Positions 16,531 to 24,116 of a stretch of DNA of 29,909 nt are shown here, one piece after another. Position numbers and translations under genes: made by a program. This DNA is from Selenomonas sp. AE3005 (GTDB lineage: Bacteria > Bacillota > Negativicutes > Selenomonadales > Selenomonadaceae). Under the pieces are notes generated by a model, which saw nothing but the letters and a program-made list of their open reading frames with translations, made no database searches and was not told the origin of the DNA. The DNA lies in the NCBI RefSeq assembly GCF_905233635.1, contig NZ_CAJODG010000026.1, forward strand, positions 1-29,909, in the 5' to 3' direction. The first letter of the stretch is position 1, and each line of letters opens with the position of its first letter.

Positions 16531-17886
16531 ATGAGTTATTCGGTAGAGGCTTTTGGAGCCTATGATATTCGGGGTATTTATCCTCAGACAATAAATGAAG
16601 AGCTGGCTTATCGCATTGGGAGAGTTTTTCCTGGTATGTTTGGCGCGAAGAAGGTCGTGGTAGGCAATGATATACGCTTATCGGGGCCGTCGTTAAAGGC
16701 AGCACTAATAAAGGGCCTTATGGAATCAGGCTGTGATGTAGTAGACCTTGGCATGTGCGGTACGGAGATGATTTACTTTGCTACGGTGCATTTGCAGCTG
16801 GATGGCGGCACTATGATTACGGCTAGTCATAATCCCAAGGAATACAACGGCATGAAGTTTGTACGGCAGGAGGCTAGGCCTATCTCCGGGGATACGGGGT
16901 TGAGAGAACTGGAAACGCAGGTAGCAGATGGTGAGTTGCCTGCTATGGCAGCAACTGTTGGCAAGGTAGAGAATCTTGACATTACGGAGGCGTATGTCAA
17001 GCATATCTTGTCCTATGTTGACATGTCAAAATTAAAACCGTTGAAGGTTGTGGTCAATGCTGGAAATGGTGCGGCTGGGCCGATTCTCGATGTAATGGAG
17101 AAGTATCTGCCGTTTGAACTGGTGAAGGTTCACCATCAGCCAGATGGGAATTTTCCCAATGGTGTGCCCAATCCATTACTGCCGGATAATCGTGAGGCTA
17201 CGGCTAATGCTGTGCGTGAGTTTGGGGCTGACGCCGGTGTGGCCTGGGATGGTGACTTTGACCGCTGTTTTATGTTTGATGAGCAGGGGAATTTTATTGA
17301 GGGTTACTATATGGTAGGATTCCTGGCCAAAGCGTTTTTGCAGAAGAATCCCGGCGCAAAGATTATCTATGATCCACGGCTTACGTGGAACACGGAGGAA
17401 CTGGTACGGGAAAACGGCGGCGTGCCTATTATGTGCAAGGGCGGTCATGCCTTTATCAAGGAGAAAATGCGTAAGGAAAATGCCATATATGGCGGTGAAA
17501 TGAGTGCCCATCATTATTTCCGTGATTTTTCCTATTGCGATAGCGGTATGATTCCGTGGCTGCTGTTGTTGGAGCTTTTGTCTCAGGCTGCTGGCAAGAC
17601 TATGTCGGAACTCATGCAGGAGAGAATGAAACGTTATCCATGTTCCGGAGAAATCAACAGCAAGGTCAAGGACGCTGACGAGGTGTTGGCGCGTATTGAG
17701 GAAGAGTATGGGCCTAATGGCAAGATTACCAAAGTGGATGGGCTGTCAGTAGAGTTTGACAACTGGCGGTTCAACCTGCGTAAGTCCAATACGGAGCCGG
17801 TGATACGGCTGAATGTTGAGGCAAGGCAGGATTTAGCTCTGATGAATAAAAAAACAGAAGAATTATTGAAAAAGATTAGAGCATAA
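16531..17886 (+). CDS. manB: Phosphomannomutase/phosphoglucomutase
   Basis: It interconverts mannose-6-phosphate and mannose-1-phosphate, feeding ManC. It has 451 residues and the four-domain alpha-D-phosphohexomutase layout. The phosphorylated serine is S99 in TASHNPKEYNG. The Mg site is D240, D242 and D244 in DGDFDR. The sugar-binding loop GGEMSAHHYF and the phosphate-binding KSNTEPVIR near the C-terminus are present. The gene position in the fucose cluster favours the mannose substrate. It is the last gene of this unit and is followed by a terminator. Confidence 0.94.
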   Translation: MSYSVEAFGAYDIRGIYPQTINEELAYRIGRVFPGMFGAKKVVVGNDIRLSGPSLKAALIKGLMESGCDVVDLGMCGTEMIYFATVHLQLDGGTMITASHNPKEYNGMKFVRQEARPISGDTGLRELETQVADGELPAMAATVGKVENLDITEAYVKHILSYVDMSKLKPLKVVVNAGNGAAGPILDVMEKYLPFELVKVHHQPDGNFPNGVPNPLLPDNREATANAVREFGADAGVAWDGDFDRCFMFDEQGNFIEGYYMVGFLAKAFLQKNPGAKIIYDPRLTWNTEELVRENGGVPIMCKGGHAFIKEKMRKENAIYGGEMSAHHYFRDFSYCDSGMIPWLLLLELLSQAAGKTMSELMQERMKRYPCSGEINSKVKDADEVLARIEEEYGPNGKITKVDGLSVEFDNWRFNLRKSNTEPVIRLNVEARQDLALMNKKTEELLKKIRA

Positions 17887-17893
17887 AAGCAAG

Positions 17894-17919
17894 ACAGCAC
17901 CGATTGGGGTGCTGTTTTT
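17894..17919 (+). terminator. Intrinsic terminator after manB
   Basis: An 8-bp stem, ACAGCACC/GGTGCTGT (17894-17901 with 17908-17915), is followed by a T run ending at 17919. Partial pairing extends further out (AAGCAA with TTGCTT). Its T run abuts the -35 element of the next promoter. Confidence 0.8.
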
Positions 17920-17946
17920 GCTTATAGAGGGACAGTGTAGTATAAT
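17918..17946 (+). promoter_or_regulatory. Promoter of the rfbACB unit
   Basis: TTGCTT (17918-17923) and a perfect TATAAT (17941-17946) are 17 bases apart. A second TATAAT follows at about 17952. The -35 element overlaps the tail of the manB terminator. Confidence 0.7.
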
Positions 17947-17981
17947 GTAGATATAATTTTGTGAACGGGGAGAGGATGGCC

Positions 17982-18854
17982 TTGGTTAAAAAGGGAATTG
18001 TTTTGGCAGGCGGTTCGGGGACGCGGCTTTATCCGCTGACGAAGGTGGTTTCTAAGCAGCTGATGCCTGTATATGATAAGCCGATGATTTATTATCCGCT
18101 TAGTACGTTGATGCTGGCCGGGATTAAGGATATTCTTATCATCACGACGCCGCAGGATAATGATTTGTTTAAGGCTCTGCTCGGGGACGGCAGCCAGCTG
18201 GGGATTAGTATTTCCTATGCGGTGCAGCCCAGTCCTGACGGACTGGCGCAGGCTTTTTTGATTGGTGAAGAGTTTATAAGCGGTGAAGGCTGCGCCTTGG
18301 TGCTGGGGGATAATATTTATTATGGCTCTGATTTGGCGCAGTCGGTGCAGCATGCAGCGGTGCAGGAGTCCGGCGCTACGGTCTTTGCTTATTATGTGTC
18401 TGACCCGGAACGGTACGGCGTGGTGGAGTTTGATGAACATGGCCATGCTTTGAGCCTCGAGGAAAAACCAGCAGAGCCCAAGTCGAATTACGCTGTGACA
18501 GGCCTGTATGTCTATGACCATGACATTGTGGACGTGGCTAAGTCCATCAAGCCGTCAGCGCGTGGCGAACTGGAAATCACTGACGTGAACAAGGTTTATC
18601 TGGAGCGTCATAAGCTGCAGGTGGAAAAGATGCGCCGCGGTTATGCCTGGCTTGATACGGGGACGCATGAGTCCCTGCTCGATGCGGCGTCTTTCGTGCG
18701 TACTATTCAGGCGCGGCAGGGGCTGAAGATTGCCTGTATTGAGGAGATTGCCTACCGTATGGGATATATTGATGCGGCGCAGGTGGAAAAACTGGCGCAG
18801 CCATTACTGAAGAACGAGTATGGCCAATATCTTATCCGCATGATTGAGGAATAA
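17982..18854 (+). CDS. rfbA: Glucose-1-phosphate thymidylyltransferase
   Basis: It forms dTDP-glucose from glucose-1-phosphate and dTTP, the first step of dTDP-sugar synthesis. It has about 290 residues. The signature LAGGSGTRLYPLTKVVSKQL is at the N-terminus, followed by PVYDKPMIYYPLS. VLGDNIYYG and EEKPAEPKSNYAVTGLYVYD carry the substrate-binding residues. GTG 17961 and ATG 17976 are also in frame. TTG 17982 is 6 bases after AGAGG, whereas ATG 17976 directly abuts it and would have to rely on GGGGAG three bases away. The two differ by only two residues, so the exact start is uncertain. Confidence 0.93.
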   Translation: MVKKGIVLAGGSGTRLYPLTKVVSKQLMPVYDKPMIYYPLSTLMLAGIKDILIITTPQDNDLFKALLGDGSQLGISISYAVQPSPDGLAQAFLIGEEFISGEGCALVLGDNIYYGSDLAQSVQHAAVQESGATVFAYYVSDPERYGVVEFDEHGHALSLEEKPAEPKSNYAVTGLYVYDHDIVDVAKSIKPSARGELEITDVNKVYLERHKLQVEKMRRGYAWLDTGTHESLLDAASFVRTIQARQGLKIACIEEIAYRMGYIDAAQVEKLAQPLLKNEYGQYLIRMIEE

Positions 18855-18870
18855 GGAGTTTTTTGCTGGT

Positions 18871-19446
18871 ATGAAAGTAATTGAAACGAGTATCGCTGGT
18901 GTGCTGATTGTCGAGACGGATGTGTTCGGTGACCATCGTGGGTATTTTACGGAAACGTATAATAAGCCGAAGTATGAGGCCTTGGGCATTACGAATGATT
19001 TTGTGCAGGATAATATGAGTTTTTCAGCACAGAAGGGGACGTTGCGTGGGCTGCACTGGCAGAATCCGCCTTATGCCCAGGCCAAGCTGGTTTCCTGCTC
19101 CAAGGGTAAAGTTATTGACGTGGCTGTGGATATCCGCAAGGGGAGTCCGACTTTTGGCAAGTGGGTTTCTGTGGAGCTCAGTGCAGAAAATCATCGGCAG
19201 TTTTTTATTCCGCGTGGCTTTGCGCATGGTTTCCTGACTTTGACTGATGATGTGGAATTCCGCTATAAATGTGATAATGTCTACAACAAGGCAGCGGAAG
19301 GCGGTATGCGTTATGATGCGCCGGAAGTAAATGTCGACTGGGGAACTTTGCTGGCAGGCATAGAACCCGTGCTCAGTGAAAAGGATACGACTGGCCCAAC
19401 TTTGGCCGACAGTAATAATCAGTTTGTATATGGGGAGAATTGCTAA
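18871..19446 (+). CDS. rfbC: dTDP-4-dehydrorhamnose 3,5-epimerase
   Basis: It is a cupin-fold epimerase acting on dTDP-4-keto-6-deoxyglucose. It has 191 residues when started at ATG 18871. A longer frame begins at 18844 inside rfbA, but MKVIETSIAGVLIVE is the normal N-terminus. The AAGGAG ahead of it is 12 bases away, slightly long. The catalytic His is H62 in LRGLHWQ, and the FIPRGFAHGF motif and RYKCDNVY segment are typical. The 3' end runs into rfbB with no gap. Confidence 0.94.
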   Translation: MKVIETSIAGVLIVETDVFGDHRGYFTETYNKPKYEALGITNDFVQDNMSFSAQKGTLRGLHWQNPPYAQAKLVSCSKGKVIDVAVDIRKGSPTFGKWVSVELSAENHRQFFIPRGFAHGFLTLTDDVEFRYKCDNVYNKAAEGGMRYDAPEVNVDWGTLLAGIEPVLSEKDTTGPTLADSNNQFVYGENC

Positions 19447-20490
19447 ATGAATATAATTGTTACCGGTGGTGCCGGTTTTATCGGGGCCAATTTCGTTTAC
19501 TATATGCTTAAAAAGCGGCCGGCGGATAAGATTATCTGCTTTGACAAGCTGACCTATGCCGGCAATATGGAAACACTCAGCAAGGCCATGGAAAATGATA
19601 AGTTTAAGTTTATCCGTGGGGATATTGCTGACCGCAAGGCTGTTTACAGATTGTTTGAGACGGAAAAGCCGGACGTAATTGTGAACTTTGCGGCAGAGTC
19701 CCATGTTGACCGGTCAATTGAAAATCCGGAGATTTTCCTGCAGACCAATGTCATTGGCACGAGCGTTTTGCTTGACGCCTGCCGTAAGTATGGCATTGAC
19801 CGTTATCATCAGGTGTCCACGGATGAAGTATACGGCGACCTGCCACTGGACCGGCCGGATTTGTTCTTTACGGAAACGACCAATTTGCATACTTCCAGCC
19901 CGTATTCGGCGTCCAAGGCGTCGGCGGATTTGCTGGTGATGGCTTATCATCGCACTTACAAGGTACCCGTGACCATTTCCCGGTGCTCTAATAACTACGG
20001 CCCGTTCCACTTCCCGGAAAAGCTGATTCCCCTGATGATTATCAATGCCCTGGCCGATAAGAAACTGCCGGTGTACGGTGACGGCCTCAATGTGCGTGAC
20101 TGGCTGTACGTGGAGGACCACTGCGCGGCTATCAATCTCATTTTGGAGAAGGGTAAAGTCGGCGAAGTATATAATATCGGCGGCCATAATGAACGGGCTA
20201 ATATCGATGTGGTAAAGACCATTTTGCAGCAGCTGGGCAAAGGTGAAGAGCTTATTGAATACGTGGGCGACCGCAAAGGCCATGACCGCCGTTATGCTAT
20301 TGACCCCACGAAGATTCATGAGGAGCTGGGCTGGCTGCCGGCAACGAAGTTTGAGGACGGCATTAAGGCGACGATTCAGTGGTATCTGGATAACCGCCAG
20401 TGGTGGGAAAACATCATCAGCGGTGAGTATCAGGATTACTATGACCGCATGTACACGCAGAAATCCTCGCTGGAGTATGCCAGAGTTTGA
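19447..20490 (+). CDS. rfbB: dTDP-glucose 4,6-dehydratase
   Basis: It is an NAD-dependent SDR enzyme that converts dTDP-glucose to dTDP-4-keto-6-deoxyglucose. It has 347 residues. VTGGAGFIGANF binds NAD. Catalytic T125, D126, E127, Y153 and K157 lie in HQVSTDEVYGDL and SPYSASKAS. The VDRSIENPEIFLQTNVIGT stretch is characteristic. The ATG follows the rfbC stop directly (TAAATG). It is the last gene of the unit, and the reductase rmlD is not found here. Confidence 0.95.
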   Translation: MNIIVTGGAGFIGANFVYYMLKKRPADKIICFDKLTYAGNMETLSKAMENDKFKFIRGDIADRKAVYRLFETEKPDVIVNFAAESHVDRSIENPEIFLQTNVIGTSVLLDACRKYGIDRYHQVSTDEVYGDLPLDRPDLFFTETTNLHTSSPYSASKASADLLVMAYHRTYKVPVTISRCSNNYGPFHFPEKLIPLMIINALADKKLPVYGDGLNVRDWLYVEDHCAAINLILEKGKVGEVYNIGGHNERANIDVVKTILQQLGKGEELIEYVGDRKGHDRRYAIDPTKIHEELGWLPATKFEDGIKATIQWYLDNRQWWENIISGEYQDYYDRMYTQKSSLEYARV

Positions 20491-20508
20491 CAAGTCAATA
20501 GGTATTTT

Positions 20509-20551
20509 ACAGGCTGACAGGTCAAATTTGACTGGTCAGCCTGTTGTTTTT
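20509..20551 (+). terminator. Intrinsic terminator after rfbB
   Basis: A long stem (20509-20524 with 20529-20544) has one mismatch and one wobble, a central GTCAAATTTGAC palindrome, and a downstream T-rich TTGTTTTT. It separates the dTDP-sugar unit from ruvAB. Confidence 0.85.
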
Positions 20552-20553
20552 CG

Positions 20554-20562
20554 TGCTATACT
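20554..20562 (+). promoter_or_regulatory. Extended -10 promoter of ruvAB
   Basis: TGCTATACT is a TGn-extended -10 element. No -35 at proper spacing is visible, which is tolerated with an extended -10. Transcription would start near 20569, about 37 bases before ruvA. Confidence 0.5.
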
Positions 20563-20605
20563 AGATAAGTTATGAGGAACCTTTTTTAGCGGAGTGACTA
20601 GCTGT

Positions 20606-21208
20606 ATGATTGGATTTTTACGGGGCCAGGTAATGGCGTTAAAGACAGATTACTGTTTGCTGGATGTAAACGGCGTGGGGTACCGGGTATTTGTGGCCGG
20701 TTCCACGCGTAATAAACTGCGGCTTAAGGACGAGGCCAGCCTTTATACTTATATGAATGTGTACCAGGACGGCATTACCTTGTACGGGTTTGCCACGGAG
20801 GAAGAATACGATGTGTTCCAGCTCCTGATTGGGGTGTCGGGCATTGGCCCTAAGGTGGCACTGGGGATTCTTTCCGGCATTACGGTGGAGGGACTTTGCA
20901 AGGCCATTCAGAATAAGCAGGCGACAGTGCTGACCAAATTGCCGGGGATTGGCAAGAAGTCGGCAGAAAGGCTGATTCTGGAGCTTAAGGACAAGGTGGG
21001 CTTTGCGGCTGGTGCCGGCACAGAGGAAATACTGACCTTGGATATGGAAGGCCCGGTGGGAGACGATATCATCAGCGAGGCCCAGGCAGCGCTGATGGCG
21101 TTGGGCTACAGTCAGGCCGAGATTACGCCGGTGCTGAAAAAAGCCACAAAGTGCAAGTCAACGGAAGAAATTATCAAGCTGGCATTAAAAGAGCTGAACA
21201 GATTTTAA
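20606..21208 (+). CDS. ruvA: Holliday junction branch migration complex subunit RuvA
   Basis: RuvA binds four-way junction DNA and loads RuvB. It has 200 residues. The N-terminal OB domain begins MIGFLRGQV. Two helix-hairpin-helix motifs follow (GVSGIGPKVALGIL and LPGIGKKSAERLILEL, at about 75-125). The mobile C-terminal domain contains the EAQAALMALGYSQAEI segment. A GTG at 20594 is in frame but falls inside the ribosome-binding region GGAGTG (20591-20596), so ATG 20606 is used. ruvB follows after 13 bases. Confidence 0.96.
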   Translation: MIGFLRGQVMALKTDYCLLDVNGVGYRVFVAGSTRNKLRLKDEASLYTYMNVYQDGITLYGFATEEEYDVFQLLIGVSGIGPKVALGILSGITVEGLCKAIQNKQATVLTKLPGIGKKSAERLILELKDKVGFAAGAGTEEILTLDMEGPVGDDIISEAQAALMALGYSQAEITPVLKKATKCKSTEEIIKLALKELNRF

Positions 21209-21221
21209 GGAGGGCTGAGGC

Positions 21222-22250
21222 TTGGCTGAAGAAGATTTTTACGACATGGATATAGACGATGGCCGCATTGTGGCCATGGACGAACAGCGGGCCGATGACT
21301 GGCAGTACAGCCTGCGCCCCCGGAAATTAAATGAGTACATTGGTCAGGACAAGGCCAAACAAAATCTGGAGATTTTCATTCAGGCGGCCATGAACCGCGG
21401 CGACGCGCTGGACCATGTGCTGCTTTATGGTCCGCCGGGACTGGGGAAAACCACGCTGGCCGGGATTATCGCCAACGAAATGGGCGTAAATTTCCGGCAG
21501 ACTTCAGGCCCGGCCATTGAACGTCAGGGTGACCTGGCGGCTTTGCTTACCAATTTGCAGGAGCACGATGTGCTGTTTATCGATGAGATTCACCGCCTGT
21601 CCCGGAGTGTGGAGGAAGTTTTATACTCCGCTATGGAGGATTTTGCGCTTGATATTATCATCGGCAAGGGGCCTAGCGCCCGGTCTATTCGCCTGGATAT
21701 TGCGCCATTCACGCTGATTGGGGCTACTACCAAGGCCGGGGCACTGGCGGCGCCGCTGCGTGACCGTTTTGGCATTATCTCGCGGCTCGAGTATTACACG
21801 CCGGAGGCGCTGGTGACGATTATCAAACGGGCGGCAGAGATTTTGGAAATACCCATTGAGGAGCGCGGCGCGCAGGAAATTGCCCGCCGTTCCCGGGGGA
21901 CGCCGCGTATTGCCAACCGCCTGCTTAAACGTGTGCGTGATGTGGCACAGTATGAGGGCAAAGATGTTATTACCGACGAAATTGCGGATAAGGCTTTGTC
22001 CTTGCTGGAAGTTGATAAGGCTGGCCTTGACCATACGGACAGAAGGATGCTGCTGACCATGGTTAAGAAGTTTGGCGGCGGCCCTGTGGGGCTCGATACG
22101 CTGGCGGCGGCTATCAGCGAAAGCACGGATACCGTGGAAGATGTGTTTGAGCCGTTCCTGATTCAGCTGGGCTTTATCAACCGCACGCCGCGCGGACGTG
22201 TCGTAACCAAGGCCGGTTATGAACATTTGGGGATTCCCTATCCCGAATAA
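21222..22250 (+). CDS. ruvB: Holliday junction branch migration ATPase RuvB
   Basis: It is the hexameric AAA+ motor of branch migration. It has 342 residues. Walker A is GPPGLGKTT (70-78) and Walker B is LFIDEIHRL (about 118-126). The sensor region GATTKAGALAAPLRDRFG and the C-terminal winged helix ending TPRGRVVTKAGYEHLG are typical. The start is TTG 21222, 7 bases after AAGGAGGG (21207-21214). No ruvC is present in the window. Confidence 0.96.
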   Translation: MAEEDFYDMDIDDGRIVAMDEQRADDWQYSLRPRKLNEYIGQDKAKQNLEIFIQAAMNRGDALDHVLLYGPPGLGKTTLAGIIANEMGVNFRQTSGPAIERQGDLAALLTNLQEHDVLFIDEIHRLSRSVEEVLYSAMEDFALDIIIGKGPSARSIRLDIAPFTLIGATTKAGALAAPLRDRFGIISRLEYYTPEALVTIIKRAAEILEIPIEERGAQEIARRSRGTPRIANRLLKRVRDVAQYEGKDVITDEIADKALSLLEVDKAGLDHTDRRMLLTMVKKFGGGPVGLDTLAAAISESTDTVEDVFEPFLIQLGFINRTPRGRVVTKAGYEHLGIPYPE

Positions 22251-22301
22251 TTAAAGCATAGAGTTATTGGTGTATATATATTTGCGGCAGGGGAGTAAGT
22301 T

Positions 22302-22925
22302 ATGAAGTTGCTATTACATATGTGCTGCGGCCCTTGTTCCTGTTATCCGGTCAAAAAGCTGCGGGCGGACGGGATTGAGCCGGTGGGATATTTTTTTAAT
22401 CCCAATATTCATCCCTACAAGGAATGGGAGGCGCGGCTGAATACAGCCCGGGAGTTTGCGCAAAAGGTCAATATGGAGTTTCTGGCTGATGAAAACTACC
22501 GTCTGCGTGATTTTTTGAAACGGGCGCTGCCGGCGGAGGCCCTGCCTAACGGCCGTTGTACGATGTGTTATACCTGGCGGCTGGAGGAGGCTGCGCGGTA
22601 TGCGGCTGCTAATGGTTTTGAGGCCTTTACCTCGACGCTGTTTTACAGTATCTACCAGCAGCATGATTTGATGAAACGCACGGCGGAAAGATTTGCGGCA
22701 AAGTTTGGCGTTAAGTTTTATTATGAGGATTTCCGCCCCGGCTGGCAGGAGGGCATAGATATCAGCCAGGAGCTGGAGCTCTACCGTCAGCCCTATTGCG
22801 GCTGTATTTTCAGCGAGGAAGAGCGCTACAGCAAGGCTATTCGCAAACAGCGTAAAAAGGACAATAAGGCGAAAAAACGTGCCCGGCTCGAGGCTGAGGC
22901 CAAAGCGCGGGCAGGGGAGGCATGA
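22302..22925 (+). CDS. queH: Epoxyqueuosine reductase QueH
   Basis: QueH is the iron-sulfur, cobalamin-independent enzyme that reduces epoxyqueuosine to queuosine in tRNA, replacing QueG. It has 207 residues, of the former DUF208 family. The cluster cysteines are C8/C9 in HMCCGPC and C86/C89 in GRCTMCY. The redox-active pair C166/C168 lies in YRQPYCGCIFSEEER. GGGGAG lies about 6 bases before the ATG. The C-terminus is a Lys/Arg/Ala-rich tail of about 30 residues (RKQRKKDNKAKKRARLE), which may help RNA binding. Its stop overlaps the ribosome-binding area of the next gene. Confidence 0.93.
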   Translation: MKLLLHMCCGPCSCYPVKKLRADGIEPVGYFFNPNIHPYKEWEARLNTAREFAQKVNMEFLADENYRLRDFLKRALPAEALPNGRCTMCYTWRLEEAARYAAANGFEAFTSTLFYSIYQQHDLMKRTAERFAAKFGVKFYYEDFRPGWQEGIDISQELELYRQPYCGCIFSEEERYSKAIRKQRKKDNKAKKRARLEAEAKARAGEA

Positions 22926-22926
22926 A

Positions 22927-24099
22927 ATGAAAAGACTGTTGCTAACCGGATTGTGTCTGTTGGCTGTGTCCCTGTACCCGGCAGGTTTGGCCCAGGCGGC
23001 CTGGCAGCCGGAGCTGTTGGTGTCCTTAAAGCAAAGTGCCGGTTCGGTGCGCCTGTCGGCCAATATGCCAGTGGTTCTGCGGCGCCTGGATAACAAAAAA
23101 GTCCTTTGGGAGGGCAAGGCCAGGGAAAATGCGGTGCTGACCTTTGGTGCCAAGGGCTGGGAACTTAATGGCAGGAAACTATCCAAGGCAGATTCGGCGG
23201 CTTTGGAACTCGTGACGTCTGATGACAAACAGCTGGCTAAGCAGGTCAGTACACTTGACTATAAGTCTTACCGCGGCGCCTTGCGCCTGCTGCCGCGTAA
23301 AGGGAAAATACAGGTGCTGAACCGGGTGCCGGTGGAGGAGTATCTGCGCGGTGTTGTGCCGGAGGAAATGCCGGCCGAATGGAATGTGGAGGCTGTCAAG
23401 GCGCAGGCGGTGGCGGCTCGTACCTATGCTTTAGGGCACCGCAAGCGCCATGGGCAGGAAGGTTTTGATATTTGTACGACCACGCACTGCCAGCAATACA
23501 GTGGCACTGCTGCCGAACGCTCTGCGGCCAATAAGGCCATTGACGCTACCTATGGTGAGGTTTTGCATGGCGGCGGCAATCTTATAGATGCCGTATTTCA
23601 CACGGACTCTGGCGGTATGACGGAGAACAGTGAAGATGTCTGGGGCAGCCGGATATCTTATCTGCGCACAGCCAGGGAACTGCGGCAGGGGACTTATCCC
23701 TGGGAAAAGAATGTGTCTGCCGTGGAACTGACGGGACTCTTAGCCCGCCGGGGGAAGAATATCGGAGAACTGCAAAAGATTGAGCTGTCGCCCTTAAAGA
23801 TTGGCCAGGCCGGCAGGGATAGGACGGTGTCCGGCCGGGTGAAGAACGTCACCTTTATCGGCAAAAACGGCCGGGCCAGCATGAGCGGCAATGACCTCAG
23901 AAGTCTGCTGGGACTGAAAAGCACCGTGTTTTCCATGAGCCTTAACCGCAATGTGGTGTTTATCAATGGTTATGGCTGGGGACATGGGCTGGGGCTTTCC
24001 CAGTATGGCGCCAAGGCCTATGCTGACAGCAAACATTGGGACTATAAAAAGATACTAGCCCATTATTATAATGGTGCAGAACTGAAGAAATTATATTGA
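22927..24099 (+). CDS. Secreted SpoIID/LytB-domain protein (putative glycan lytic transglycosylase)
   Basis: It has 390 residues. A signal peptide is visible (MKRLLLTGLCLLAVSLYPAG, likely cleaved after AQA), so the mature protein is in the envelope. The SpoIID domain begins about residue 130: VEEYLRGVVPEEMP, EAVKAQAVAARTYAL, HTDSGGMTENSEDVWG, and a final GWGHGLGLSQYGA. SpoIID proteins cleave peptidoglycan strands lacking stem peptides, in sporulation or in division and remodelling. No other sporulation gene is present, so its role here is open. The start ATG 22927 is 6 bases after GGGGAGG. A frame extends to 22879 inside queH. It is probably cotranscribed with queH and queA. Confidence 0.85.
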   Translation: MKRLLLTGLCLLAVSLYPAGLAQAAWQPELLVSLKQSAGSVRLSANMPVVLRRLDNKKVLWEGKARENAVLTFGAKGWELNGRKLSKADSAALELVTSDDKQLAKQVSTLDYKSYRGALRLLPRKGKIQVLNRVPVEEYLRGVVPEEMPAEWNVEAVKAQAVAARTYALGHRKRHGQEGFDICTTTHCQQYSGTAAERSAANKAIDATYGEVLHGGGNLIDAVFHTDSGGMTENSEDVWGSRISYLRTARELRQGTYPWEKNVSAVELTGLLARRGKNIGELQKIELSPLKIGQAGRDRTVSGRVKNVTFIGKNGRASMSGNDLRSLLGLKSTVFSMSLNRNVVFINGYGWGHGLGLSQYGAKAYADSKHWDYKKILAHYYNGAELKKLY

Positions 24100-24116
24100 T
24101 ATAGAAGGATTGAAAC

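Noticed and set aside
22251..22301. Promoter in front of queH
   Set aside because: The short gap contains TATATAT-type sequence but no -35 at proper spacing, and read-through from ruvAB is sufficient.
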